NCBI GenBank assembly: GCA_945913015.1
Contig: CAMECH010000001.1
Coordinates: 167,287 to 231,286 of the forward strand
Direction: 5' to 3'
DNA length: 64,000 nt
Source of the DNA: an uncultured Bacteroides sp.
GTDB lineage: Bacteria; Bacillota; Clostridia; Lachnospirales; Lachnospiraceae
Both the position numbers and the translations under genes were made by a program. Below the pieces are notes generated by a model. It ran no database searches. It saw nothing but the letters and a program-made list of their open reading frames with translations, and was not told where the DNA came from. Of the stretch, positions 26,414-35,233 are shown piece after piece; positions within the stretch are counted from its first letter, which is position 1; every line of letters starts with the position of its first letter.

Positions 26414-27706
26414 TCATCCTACTTTCAGCTTAAACTTCTGTATTTCACGTTCTGAATCAACCTTTTCCATTATTGCTCCGAGCGAACGAAGCTTAACTTC
26501 AAAATCTTCATACCCTCGCTGTATATACTGGATGTCATCAATAATTGATATTCCGTCAGCCGCAAGCGCTGCGATTACAAGTGCCGCTCCTGCCCTTAAA
26601 TCCGGTGAAGTCACCTGCGCTCCGGTAAGTTTTTTTACACCTTCAATATATGCAGTATTACCTTCAACTTTAATCTTCGCACCCATTCTTGTAAGTTCAT
26701 CAACATATTTAAACCTGTTCTCAAATATGCTTTCCGTAACCATACTTGAGCCATTGGCAAGTGCAAGAACAACCGCCATCTGTGGCTGCATATCGGTAGG
26801 GAATCCCGGATACGGAAGTGTCTTTACATTGGTGCTTCTTAAATTAGGATGCCCCACAACTCTTACCGCATCATCATACTCTGTCACTTCACAGCCGATT
26901 TCCAAAAGCTTGGCTGAAATCGACTCAAGGTGCTTCGGAATTACACTTCTTATTGTGACATCGCCCTGTGTGGCAGCAGCGGCAAACATAAATGTTCCTG
27001 CCTCAATCTGGTCAGGAATAATTGAATATGTTGTTCCGCAAAGCCTCTTAACACCCTTTATACGGATTACATCCGTACCTGCGCCCTTGACATTGGCACC
27101 CATTGAGTTAAGGAAGTTAGCCACATCAACAATGTGAGGTTCCTTTGCCGCATTTTCAATGATGGTATTACCTTCTGCCATACAAGCCGCAAGCATAATA
27201 TTGATAGTTGCACCGACAGAGACAACATCAAGATAAATGTGACTTCCCTTCAGTTCTTCAGCCTCGGCAACTACCATTCCGCCAACAATATCAACCTTGG
27301 CACCAAGTGCCCTGAAACCCTTGATATGCTGGTCAATAGGCCTGCTGCCGATATTGCATCCTCCCGGAAGCGCCACCATAGCCTTCCTGTACTTTCCAAG
27401 AAGTGCCCCGAGAAGATAGTACGAGGCTCTTATTTTCTTAATGCTGTCATTATCAACAACGACATCATTAATCTGTGAACCGTTAATCTGAACCGAATTA
27501 TTGTAAACGTACTTAACCTTTGCTCCTATTCCTTCAAATGTCTGTAGCAAAGCACGTGTGTCTCTCACATTAGGAACGTTCTCTATTGTAACAGTCTCGT
27601 CAGCCATAATTGCTGCCGCCAGAATTCCAAGTGCTGCATTCTTAGCGCCTCCGATGGATACATCACCACAAAGCGGCATTCCACCTTTAATAATATACTG
27701 TTCCAT
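26414..27706 (-). CDS. murA: UDP-N-acetylglucosamine 1-carboxyvinyltransferase (MurA)
   Basis: A 430-residue enzyme for the first committed step of peptidoglycan synthesis, adding enolpyruvate to UDP-GlcNAc. The catalytic cysteine sits in LPGGCNIGSRPIDQHI, and GGAKNAAL, YPGFPTDMQPQ and LRAGAALVIAAL are all family hallmarks. Presence of Cys rather than Asp at the active site predicts fosfomycin sensitivity, as is known for Cys-type MurA. A clear promoter lies upstream and a terminator downstream, so it forms its own unit. Confidence 0.96.
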   Translation of the reverse strand: MEQYIIKGGMPLCGDVSIGGAKNAALGILAAAIMADETVTIENVPNVRDTRALLQTFEGIGAKVKYVYNNSVQINGSQINDVVVDNDSIKKIRASYYLLGALLGKYRKAMVALPGGCNIGSRPIDQHIKGFRALGAKVDIVGGMVVAEAEELKGSHIYLDVVSVGATINIMLAACMAEGNTIIENAAKEPHIVDVANFLNSMGANVKGAGTDVIRIKGVKRLCGTTYSIIPDQIEAGTFMFAAAATQGDVTIRSVIPKHLESISAKLLEIGCEVTEYDDAVRVVGHPNLRSTNVKTLPYPGFPTDMQPQMAVVLALANGSSMVTESIFENRFKYVDELTRMGAKIKVEGNTAYIEGVKKLTGAQVTSPDLRAGAALVIAALAADGISIIDDIQYIQRGYEDFEVKLRSLGAIMEKVDSEREIQKFKLKVG

Positions 27707-27740
27707 GATTCCTCCAAAAGATTATCAAATAACCTATAAA

Positions 27741-27768
27741 ATTATATCACATGATTATTTTTTGTAAA
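27741..27768 (-). promoter_or_regulatory. murA promoter
   Basis: On the minus strand TTTACA (27763-27768) and TATAAT (27741-27746) are separated by 16 bases, a strong vegetative promoter about 35 bases before the murA start. Confidence 0.75.
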
Positions 27769-27818
27769 TAGGAATTTAATTGCAGCTTATCGCTATCCCT
27801 TTTTTGATTAATTTTTAT

Positions 27819-27855
27819 AAAAAAACGGGACGATTGCTTAAATATACCGTCCCGT
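27819..27855 (-). terminator. Intrinsic terminator after the M23 peptidase gene
   Basis: On the minus strand CGGGACG pairs with CGTCCCG and a run of seven T follows. Confidence 0.88.
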
Positions 27856-27873
27856 CTTAATACACCCTGTAAT

Positions 27874-29406
27874 TTAATATTTGTTAACGTAATTCAATGG
27901 ATTTACTGCTGTTCCATTAATTCTGATTTCAAAGTGAAGATGTGGTCCCGTACTGTCTCCCGTATTGCCGCTGTATGCAACAACATCATACTGGCTTACT
28001 GTCTGTCCCACTGAAACCTTGATTGAGCTGAGATGTCCGTATCTTGACATAACTCCGTTAGCATGCTGGATATCAACACAATATCCGTATCCTGAGTACC
28101 ATCCGGCTCTTACTACGCGTCCGCTTGCAGTTGCCATAATAGGTGTGCCCTGTGGACAGCTCCAGTCAACTCCCGAATGCATCTTGCCCCAGCGATACTC
28201 AAACGCTGATGTAAATGTTCCGCCGTATAACGGTCTTACATATGTCGGAGGTGTCTGTGTACCAAGTTCGATTATCTTTGGCTGTGACTCCTCAATAATT
28301 GTCTGCGTAATAATTGTACGTGAACTTTCTTTGCCGTCAACATAAGTGATATCGGCTGTAACTCTTCTGTAACCGTCTGTTCCCTTCTGAATTACATTGC
28401 TTGTTCCACGGTACATCGAATCATTCTCAACATACTGTACATCCGCATTGTATGTCTCTTCATACGTTGCTCTCTCAGTAGTAACTACAGAAAGCTCCGG
28501 CTTAGGAACTGTGATAATAAGCTGGTCGCCCGGCATAAGCTTTGTGTCTTCTGTAACGCCCTCATTAAGGTCATACAGTTCTGAAAGCTTAATCTCATTC
28601 TTAGCTGCTATTGTTGAAAGGCAGTCACCTACTTCAACTTCATATATTGTCTTCTCAGCCTTTTCCTTCGTTACCGCCTCAACAGCTTCATCAAGCTTGC
28701 TAATCTGATCCTTACCTGCTGTTGTCTTTATAACTGAAACTGACTGCTGGAAAGAAATCTCTGTCAGTCCTTCCTGTGTATTGCCCTCGGCAACCGTTCC
28801 GTCCGCTGAAAGCTCTCCATTGATTGCTGCGGCAACGATATCACTTGAATTACTTCCGATACCTGCCTTAACCATATTGACTGAATACTGTTCTGCATCC
28901 TTATCGTCAGCCACAAGATTTACCTGAAACTCATTATTGGCATCAAATCCTGACTTAACCTTGTCCATCAGACCAAGAACATCATCCTTGCTTGCAACCG
29001 TCACTGTAAAATCATCAATTCTTACAGTATATGCTTCCTCTACATCAACATCAACAACACTTGATGCAAGGTTATCATAAATTGCATTCTCTATATCTTT
29101 TTCTGACATTCTTGTCGCAAACAGCTTTGATTCTTCATAAACCTTAAAATCAGGATTCATATATACTACATCTGAATTCTCACTGCTAAGACGCTTTCTC
29201 GCTGCCGCAAATGCTTCATCGGCTTCCTCAACCGAATTGACAGCTCCAAGCTCAACATCATTCAACACTACTGTATAATATCCAACATTACTGCTATTCT
29301 TCTTCTCCGCAATCGGAATATAAAAAAGACAGAACAGGCATGTCAGTGACATTGCCTTTACAATCGTAAGCTTTATCTTTCTGTTGTATCTTGTCAACTT
29401 AGTCAT
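27874..29406 (-). CDS. M23 peptidoglycan endopeptidase with LysM and G5 domains
   Basis: A 510-residue secreted or membrane-anchored cell-wall enzyme. A hydrophobic signal-anchor lies near residues 17-36. LysM (YEVEVGDCLSTIAAKNEIKL) is followed by a G5 domain (around YRRVTADITYVDGK) and a C-terminal M23 metallopeptidase with the zinc ligands in MHSGVDWS and GPHLHFEIR. LysM binds glycan and M23 cuts peptide cross-links, so a role in wall remodelling in growth or sporulation is expected. AGGAGG four bases before the ATG at 29406 fixes the start. It has its own promoter and terminator. Confidence 0.92.
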   Translation of the reverse strand: MTKLTRYNRKIKLTIVKAMSLTCLFCLFYIPIAEKKNSSNVGYYTVVLNDVELGAVNSVEEADEAFAAARKRLSSENSDVVYMNPDFKVYEESKLFATRMSEKDIENAIYDNLASSVVDVDVEEAYTVRIDDFTVTVASKDDVLGLMDKVKSGFDANNEFQVNLVADDKDAEQYSVNMVKAGIGSNSSDIVAAAINGELSADGTVAEGNTQEGLTEISFQQSVSVIKTTAGKDQISKLDEAVEAVTKEKAEKTIYEVEVGDCLSTIAAKNEIKLSELYDLNEGVTEDTKLMPGDQLIITVPKPELSVVTTERATYEETYNADVQYVENDSMYRGTSNVIQKGTDGYRRVTADITYVDGKESSRTIITQTIIEESQPKIIELGTQTPPTYVRPLYGGTFTSAFEYRWGKMHSGVDWSCPQGTPIMATASGRVVRAGWYSGYGYCVDIQHANGVMSRYGHLSSIKVSVGQTVSQYDVVAYSGNTGDSTGPHLHFEIRINGTAVNPLNYVNKY

Positions 29407-29464
29407 GATTCCTCCTGTCATGGATTAATTTTTAACAATTCGTAATACATTTGTAACAATTGTT

Positions 29465-29493
29465 ATAATATCACCCGACAGTGCGCTTGTAAA
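29465..29493 (-). promoter_or_regulatory. Promoter of the M23 peptidase gene
   Basis: On the minus strand TTTACA (29488-29493) and TATTAT (29465-29470) are 17 bases apart, about 60 bases before the gene start. The rest of the 29.5-30.0 kb gap is AT-rich and holds the first copy of the structured repeat. Confidence 0.6.
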
Positions 29494-29742
29494 GGATTTT
29501 TCTGCATTTTAACCATTGTACTTAAAAAAATACAATATCTTATCATAGTACTTATTTACCATTTCACATTATGTATTGCAAAAAAAATTTTACATATACT
29601 ATATCTTGTTTTTTACAAAAATGCTAACTGCATTACACAAAGCATAATAACTCATCATCCTGTATTCCTGCCGTATATCTTCACTTACTCCTGCAGTTAC
29701 ATCAACCGGGTCTCTTACCGCCACAACAGCAGCTATAAAATC

Positions 29743-29949
29743 AGGCGAATGCAAAACTCTTCTTTGAACAGGACAAGTTGTACAGTATAAACAAATCCAT
29801 AAGCAGTATGCTTTGTACCCGTCGGTGCTTATATGCTGTCTTTTAGCATATTATGCACCGCTACGAGGTACAAGCAGCGCAAGCGTGTACTGCGTTGGAT
29901 TGTTTATATTGTACAACTGTCTCCTTAATGAAGAATTTCTCAATCACCT
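29743..29949 (+). repeat. Structured inverted-repeat element, copy 1
   Basis: About 207 bp with long inverted arms (AGGCGAATGCAAAACTCTTC on the left, its imperfect complement on the right) and a nested core. From outside in: TTGTACA...TATAAACAA paired with its complement, GCAGTA paired with TACTGC, CTTTGTACC paired with GGTACAAG, and GGTGC paired with GCACC around a GCATA apical stem. The internal segments CCGTCGG and GCACCGCTACGAGG are identical in copies 2 and 3. It lies in a 590-bp gene-free stretch. No open frame of note is inside. It may be a non-coding RNA gene or a small non-autonomous mobile element. Confidence 0.85.
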
Positions 29950-30013
29950 ATTATATTAAATACTTTTGTAACATAAATATCTCTACATAATTTGTCATGT
30001 TATATATAAAAAT

Positions 30014-30586
30014 TTACTTTTTCTTTCTCTTTTGCACAGAATATCCGAATTTTCCGATTCTTTTCCCCAGCTCAAAGTATTCGCCGTGTGAATAAGCCAC
30101 AAGCCCTGCCGAGTTAAGGTGAAATTTGTTTTTGTCATCCATATAAGCATCATCCACGGTGACGTTAACCACCTCGGCGATGAATAAATCGTGACTTCCA
30201 AGTTCTTTCACATCAACTACCTTACACTCTATATTTACCGGACTTTCGGCAATTCCCGGCGCTGATATCTTCTGTGACTTAAGCGGTGTAAGATGCATTT
30301 CTTTAAATTTGTCCACATCCCTGCCTGACTTTACTCCGCAGTAATCAGTTGCAAATGTCAGCTTCTTTGTTACAAGATTTACGACAAATTCCTTTGTTTC
30401 GCTTATAATTGCATGCGAGTAACGCTCTTTGCGCACGGCAATCGAAAGCATCGCCGGTGATGAGCATACTGTCCCTGCCCATGCAACTGTTATTATATTA
30501 GGTTTCTCATTTTCTCTTGCACAGCTTACCATTACCGCCGGCACGGGATAAAGCATATTGCCCGGTTTAAAGCTTATCTTTGACAT
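30014..30586 (-). CDS. Flavin reductase family protein (FMN-binding)
   Basis: A 190-residue protein of the flavin-reductase-like/FMN-binding split-barrel family. Conserved features are MLYPVPAVMVSC at the N-terminus, ITVAWAGTVCSSPAMLSIAV, the FVVNLVT segment and DYCGVKSGRDVDKF. Members bind FMN and reduce it or act as flavoredoxins in anaerobes. The gene overlaps the end of the NUDIX gene by 20 bases, so the two are expressed together. The actual electron partner is unknown. Confidence 0.82.
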   Translation of the reverse strand: MSKISFKPGNMLYPVPAVMVSCARENEKPNIITVAWAGTVCSSPAMLSIAVRKERYSHAIISETKEFVVNLVTKKLTFATDYCGVKSGRDVDKFKEMHLTPLKSQKISAPGIAESPVNIECKVVDVKELGSHDLFIAEVVNVTVDDAYMDDKNKFHLNSAGLVAYSHGEYFELGKRIGKFGYSVQKRKKK

Positions 30587-31277
30587 ATTCTGCTGCCTCC
30601 ATAATTATTGCCCCATGATCTGCTGCAATTCCGTTACTTTCAATAAGCTCATATTTTACATTTTTAAGAGCCGCACCGGAATTAAAGCTTTTGTCAACTT
30701 TTGCGCCAAGCGTAATGCCGCGCTTTTCTGCCTCCAGTTTAAGTTCAAGCGTCCTGTGGCATCTTCCGTCCGGACCCGTATATACAGCGCCGTCTGACTC
30801 TTTCCATGAAATATCAAACCATTCAGCGTCTTTTGCATCGTCTCCCGCCTGCGCGTGTACCTTGCCTTCGGGTACCAAAGCCACATACGCCGTCGTTATT
30901 ATTCTTGTTCTTGGGTCACGGTCATACTCTCCGTAGCTTTTCAACTGTTCTATTTCAATATCATCAATGCCTGTTTCCTCCGCAAGTTCCCGCTTCGCAG
31001 CCGCATCTATGCTTTCCCTGAATTCTATAAAGCCGCCCGGAGTTGCCCACATTCCAATACACGGATGATTGCCGCGCCTGATAAGAAGCAGTTTACTTAT
31101 CCGGTTAGCACCATTAATGTTTTTATATGAAAACACCAGAATATCCACGGTATTTGATGGATTTAAATATTTGTGCGGGTCATAATTTTCAAGGAATTCA
31201 AAAAGGTTCTGGCCCAGGGCATTATTTTCTCCGGTTCCCAAAAACTTCTCATTTTCTTCTCTGCTCAAAAATTCCAT
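30567..31277 (-). CDS. NUDIX hydrolase, NrtR/YjhB-like size
   Basis: A 236-residue protein with the complete NUDIX box GGFIEFRESIDAAAKRELAEETG and a C-terminal extension of about 80 residues. It hydrolyses a nucleoside diphosphate linked to another group; the substrate is not evident. GGAGG seven bases before the ATG at 31277 fixes the start; a longer frame upstream crosses a terminator. Its last 20 bases overlap the flavin reductase gene. Lack of a clear winged helix argues against the NrtR regulator, but I cannot exclude it. Confidence 0.85.
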   Translation of the reverse strand: MEFLSREENEKFLGTGENNALGQNLFEFLENYDPHKYLNPSNTVDILVFSYKNINGANRISKLLLIRRGNHPCIGMWATPGGFIEFRESIDAAAKRELAEETGIDDIEIEQLKSYGEYDRDPRTRIITTAYVALVPEGKVHAQAGDDAKDAEWFDISWKESDGAVYTGPDGRCHRTLELKLEAEKRGITLGAKVDKSFNSGAALKNVKYELIESNGIAADHGAIIMEAAEYVKDKL

Positions 31278-31337
31278 TATTCTGCCTCCGGTCAAAAATA
31301 CAATATAATAATCCTTATTTCCAATTGATTTTTCAAC

Positions 31338-31379
31338 TAAAAACTTCCGGGACAACACTTTGTGCCGTTCCCGGAAGTC
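31338..31379 (-). terminator. Intrinsic terminator after the zinc-ribbon membrane protein gene
   Basis: On the minus strand ACTTCCGGGA pairs with TCCCGGAAGT and is followed by TTTTAG, between the membrane protein gene and the NUDIX gene. Confidence 0.85.
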
Positions 31380-31398
31380 TTAACTTAAACATTATCAA

Positions 31399-32226
31399 TT
31401 AAAACATAAGTCCGATAATCCAGCTTATAAAGCTGATGCATACAAAAGCAATACCCATAACCAATGGTGTGCTCTTTTCATTCTTGCCAAGTGAACGTAT
31501 TCCAAGGAAAATAAATGCATATCCGACAACATTTGCAAAAACAGATACACATGCTGCAATTTCATCAAGGAAACCTACTGATGTAAGACCGATTACCCAG
31601 CTTAAAACTGTTGCAGGAATTGCAAGCACAGATACAAGGCTGTATACTGACAATGCCTGAACGTATGTAACATTTACCTTGTCAAATGCCTTAATCAAAA
31701 GCCATACAACGAGTGCGAAGATAGCTGCTGATACTGCAACAACAAGTATTTCTTTGAACATATTGGCAAAAATCTCGCCTGTCTCATACACCTTAGTCTT
31801 GCCTGAATAATAGCTTGATGCATAGTCTAACAGTGCATCAAAGTCATTGATACTCTTCTTCGCTTTTGATGCAGCCTGTGCATTGGCAATAAGCATACGG
31901 AAAAGTCTTACAAACATACTTACAAGTGCCTGTGCACCAATAAGAATAGCTACCATGGCAATGTTAGCCTTAGCAGTATATGCTGCAATTGTCTCTGCCG
32001 GTGAAGTAAATAACCCCTTAACTAAATCAACAAGCTCTGTAACAACATTAGGGCCTGCCGGCTGCTGTGGCTGTGGTACCGACATCTGTGGCTGTGGCGC
32101 TGTCATCTGTGGCTGTGGTGCTGTCATCTGCGGCTGTGGTGCTGTCATCTGCGGTGCTGCCGGCTGCTGGCATGAGCAAATCTCTCCATCCTGTAACGGC
32201 TTACCGCACTTTGTACAAAAACCCAT
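31399..32226 (-). CDS. Zinc-ribbon membrane protein with Pro/Gln-rich repeats (Yip1-like)
   Basis: A 275-residue protein. It opens with a zinc ribbon (GFCTKCGKPLQDGEICSC), then a Pro-Gln-Met repeat region with four copies of a seven-residue unit (PQPQMTA), and then five or so hydrophobic helices resembling a Yip1-type membrane domain. AGGAGG upstream fixes the ATG at 32226. Zinc-ribbon plus membrane domain is common in Lachnospiraceae proteins of unknown role. No enzymatic motif is seen. Confidence 0.65.
   Translation of the reverse strand: MGFCTKCGKPLQDGEICSCQQPAAPQMTAPQPQMTAPQPQMTAPQPQMSVPQPQQPAGPNVVTELVDLVKGLFTSPAETIAAYTAKANIAMVAILIGAQALVSMFVRLFRMLIANAQAASKAKKSINDFDALLDYASSYYSGKTKVYETGEIFANMFKEILVVAVSAAIFALVVWLLIKAFDKVNVTYVQALSVYSLVSVLAIPATVLSWVIGLTSVGFLDEIAACVSVFANVVGYAFIFLGIRSLGKNEKSTPLVMGIAFVCISFISWIIGLMF
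32065..32148. repeat. Four 21-bp tandem repeats coding a Pro/Gln/Met heptapeptide
   Basis: Units start at 32065, 32086, 32107 and 32128 and differ at only a few bases. The unit is a multiple of three, so changes in copy number would keep the reading frame of the membrane protein. Confidence 0.9.
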
Positions 32227-32349
32227 TTTGATATCCCTCCTGATATTAACAATGTAATCTGCGTTCACATATAATCTCATGAACATCAAACCCATTAAAA
32301 CATTATAAATATATCATAAACATTTTCCATTATCAACCAGATTGATAAT

Positions 32350-33306
32350 TTATTCTGTCGGATGGTGTCTTTTTTCCTTCCGCTTTTCTCGAAGTGCCTG
32401 CTGCTTCATGCGAATCTTCTCCGCTCCGGCTGCATCCGTTATCTTGGTTACTCTTACAACATAGAATTTGCCGTTGTCAGCACGCTTAACTCTCATGCGT
32501 GTCTTGACATAACCATGCTCATCACAGTAGTACAGCCCATAATAAATTTTGGTATTTGCGGAAAACCACGGAATAACCGGTCTGCACTCCTGCCCGCACT
32601 TGTAGCAGCGGCATGTTGCAAGCTCCCTGTTAGCTATTGCAGCCTCCTTTGTACGAAATCCTCTTGAAATATATTTTTCATACGTGTCGTATACCGCATG
32701 TATTTCCTGTGATTTACGCCCCGGTATTCTGTAACAGTCGATCGAATAATATCCCTCAACCTTATGAATATCCATCATCTGCATTACCCGCGCCGTATAT
32801 CTGGCGTCATTGATTGCCCTGTGAAATTCTTCATTTTCACTAAGCGCCATCGCCTCAATCACATTCTGAAGCGAACGCCTGATTTTACCGTCTTCGTAAA
32901 GTATGCTGTACATTTTCTGTATATCATAGAAAATAAACGGCATCGGAAATCTGTTCTCAACCCCATAGAAATTCATATTGCGCTGAAGCTCCGTTAAATC
33001 ACCGCTTCCCCACACGCAGAAAATGTAATCCTCACCGCACCACTTAAGAAATTCCTCTATAACCTCTTCAAAATCACCGCCCGCCATAAGCTCTTCACTG
33101 CTTACGTCAATAATATCCTTTACAATATAGTGAAGCTTTGTGTAAAGCTTCGGACGTACAAGCCGGTTAAACTCATCAGTCACGCAGAAGCTGCCGTCTA
33201 ATTTCACCGCACCAATCTCGATAATTTCAAACGGAAGTTCTTTATTTTCATATTCTTTGCCCTTCGGGCACTGATTCCATTCAAGGTCCAAAACAATATA
33301 ATTCAT
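32350..33306 (-). CDS. DEDDh 3'-5' exonuclease (KapD-like) with C-terminal zinc-finger extension
   Basis: A 318-residue protein. The exonuclease core has the first acidic pair in VLDLEWNQCPKG, EIGAVKL, and the HRAINDARYTARV motif with the catalytic histidine and aspartate, typical of the DnaQ/KapD superfamily. The last 90 residues carry a likely metal site (CRCYKCGQEC ... YYCDEHGY) and a very basic tail (KRKEKRHH), suggesting nucleic-acid binding. KapD is known as a sporulation-linked exonuclease in Bacillus; using that name here is by similarity only. Confidence 0.8.
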   Translation of the reverse strand: MNYIVLDLEWNQCPKGKEYENKELPFEIIEIGAVKLDGSFCVTDEFNRLVRPKLYTKLHYIVKDIIDVSSEELMAGGDFEEVIEEFLKWCGEDYIFCVWGSGDLTELQRNMNFYGVENRFPMPFIFYDIQKMYSILYEDGKIRRSLQNVIEAMALSENEEFHRAINDARYTARVMQMMDIHKVEGYYSIDCYRIPGRKSQEIHAVYDTYEKYISRGFRTKEAAIANRELATCRCYKCGQECRPVIPWFSANTKIYYGLYYCDEHGYVKTRMRVKRADNGKFYVVRVTKITDAAGAEKIRMKQQALREKRKEKRHHPTE

Positions 33307-33355
33307 GGTTAACCGCTCTTTCTGCTTCTATAATCTGTAAATCGGGACAATATCC

Positions 33356-35233
33356 TTAAGGCTGATGGTTAGTGGCTGCATTTTTGTGGCTGTTAAAATA
33401 TACAAATGCATCTATTGAGTCAAGTATATCTGCAAATGTCTCCCTCGGAGCTGCCTCAATATATTTCATCAGAATCTCCGATTCCTTATCTCCCTTATAC
33501 CTTCCATAGAAAATATCATACAGGTTATGTCCTCTGACGTAAACCTTTATATTTTCCATATTGGCTTTAAGGTCATCAATCGTGTTAATTGAAATGCCGA
33601 GCCGGTCAATCATTTTTCTCGTACTCGTAAGCCTGTAAAGGTATTCATTATATTTTTGAAAAAGTATTTCGTAGAACTGCTCCTCACTCTTTACAACACC
33701 AATCTGCGCCATTACCTTCGGGTCAAGAAAATAGTTCTCAAATGAGTAATACTTGAGAATTAAAACATTTTTTTCTGTGACGCGCGGAAGTGTTCCCGCA
33801 TCCTCTTTTTCCCTGTTCTGATAATATCCGCAAAGCTGCGCTTTAAGTTTAGCCGGGTCTTTGCCGTCGCTGTCGCGAATCATGAGAAATGAATCCTTCA
33901 GGTACAGTGAATTGATGTATTTCAGATTGGCATGTGTCTTTATGTTGGTACAACTGTTTGTTGCAATAATGGCGACACGCTGCAGATGCCCATTTTCATC
34001 AGTGATTTCGGAATAATATTTTTCAAGCAGCAGCGGAAGCCTGTTTCTGTCCTGCTTTCCCTCTACAATAAACACAAAACTTACATTTAAAAGGTCATTG
34101 GCCGTATATCCGAGGTCATCAAGTATATCATCAATATCCGTCACCGGATTTACAACCGTACCCTGCTCACGGTCTGAAACAATCTGCCTTATCTGCCGGC
34201 TCGTAAAGTTAAAAAGCATAACAGGCGCATGTGTTGAAAACATTACCTGATTTTTCTTTGACAGATGATACATAATCTCGCCAGCAACCTTCTGAAGCTG
34301 CGGATGCAGATAAATCTCAGGTTCTTCGATAATTATTATATATGGTGCAATATTTTTTGTCTCTACATATGTTTCAAGCAGAGAAAGTATATAAATGCTT
34401 TTTAGGCCTTCACCGAGTGACTGGATATCACCTTCCACTCCGCGCACACTGTTGCTCACAATAGTATTTACCGTTAGCATTTTTTCTGCATCAAAATTAA
34501 TCTCATACCTTACACTTTCTGACTTCGCTCCGTTTTTTGCAAAGTTTTTGTTAAGCTTGTCTGCCAGAGTATTTAAATTTATGCTGAACAGCTTATGCTG
34601 CATAAGTCTTGCTGTCTCTATAAGCGTAAGCTCGCCCGGCTTTTTGCGGTCAATATATCCGATACAGCTAAAGCACTGGTTACAATGCTTTGTTGCATCG
34701 AAAATGCATCTGTTTGTGTTCAGCTCTTCAATCGCGCCGTTGCCATACAGCATATTCAAATCTTCCTGAATATTGGACTTGTTGCGCGTGTGGTCAACAT
34801 AATAAATTTTTGGCATAACCATTTTGATGTACGGATTATTCTTCTTTATCCCATCACGGTAACGCACTGCTTTGTCACGCCTGTATACATACTCAAAGGA
34901 CAGTATTCCATCCTTATATGACGGCATTTTCTCACAAAAATCCTTATACCACAGATTGTAATGTTTATACTGGCTGACTATCCCTCTGTCATGCAGATAC
35001 TTTAAATCATTTCCGTCTATTTCCAGCTTTACGGCTATTACAATATTGCCCGTCCCCTCATGGAAGTCAGAGGGTGTCACGGTATAATCACCTGCGACAG
35101 CCCTTACTGCATCAAGCACCGTACTTTTTCCGGAATTATTTTTACCCACAAGAATCAGAGCATCATCTATGTTATCTAATTCTATATCTTTAATTGATTT
35201 AAAATTTCTGATATGCAGATAAGATATTTTCAT
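33356..35233 (-). CDS. OLD-family ATPase/TOPRIM nuclease
   Basis: A 625-residue protein. The N-terminal ATPase has the recombination-protein-like start SYLHIRNFKSIKDIEL, Walker A in LVGKNNSGKST, and a Walker B-type IIIIEEPEIYLHPQ. A four-cysteine-like segment (KHCNQCFSCIG) is inserted. The C-terminal third is a TOPRIM domain with IVEGKQDRNRLP and the acidic MIRDSDGKDP. OLD nucleases act in phage defence, but stand-alone members with other partners exist. It overlaps the upstream methyltransferase gene by four bases (ATGA), so the pair is probably translationally coupled. Defence is a hypothesis only. Confidence 0.82.
   Translation of the reverse strand: MKISYLHIRNFKSIKDIELDNIDDALILVGKNNSGKSTVLDAVRAVAGDYTVTPSDFHEGTGNIVIAVKLEIDGNDLKYLHDRGIVSQYKHYNLWYKDFCEKMPSYKDGILSFEYVYRRDKAVRYRDGIKKNNPYIKMVMPKIYYVDHTRNKSNIQEDLNMLYGNGAIEELNTNRCIFDATKHCNQCFSCIGYIDRKKPGELTLIETARLMQHKLFSINLNTLADKLNKNFAKNGAKSESVRYEINFDAEKMLTVNTIVSNSVRGVEGDIQSLGEGLKSIYILSLLETYVETKNIAPYIIIIEEPEIYLHPQLQKVAGEIMYHLSKKNQVMFSTHAPVMLFNFTSRQIRQIVSDREQGTVVNPVTDIDDILDDLGYTANDLLNVSFVFIVEGKQDRNRLPLLLEKYYSEITDENGHLQRVAIIATNSCTNIKTHANLKYINSLYLKDSFLMIRDSDGKDPAKLKAQLCGYYQNREKEDAGTLPRVTEKNVLILKYYSFENYFLDPKVMAQIGVVKSEEQFYEILFQKYNEYLYRLTSTRKMIDRLGISINTIDDLKANMENIKVYVRGHNLYDIFYGRYKGDKESEILMKYIEAAPRETFADILDSIDAFVYFNSHKNAATNHQP

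Noticed and set aside
26414-27137. Plus-strand long open frame opposite murA (246 codons)
   Set aside because: Antisense shadow of murA with low-complexity Ser/Ala composition and no ribosome site.
29743-29949. 6S RNA or known riboswitch as identity of the repeat
   Set aside because: Several copies per window, no central open bubble typical of 6S RNA, and no recognised ligand-binding consensus; placed in intergenic spots before and after unrelated genes.
32065-32148. CRISPR array
   Set aside because: The units are contiguous without spacers and encode a peptide repeat inside a gene.
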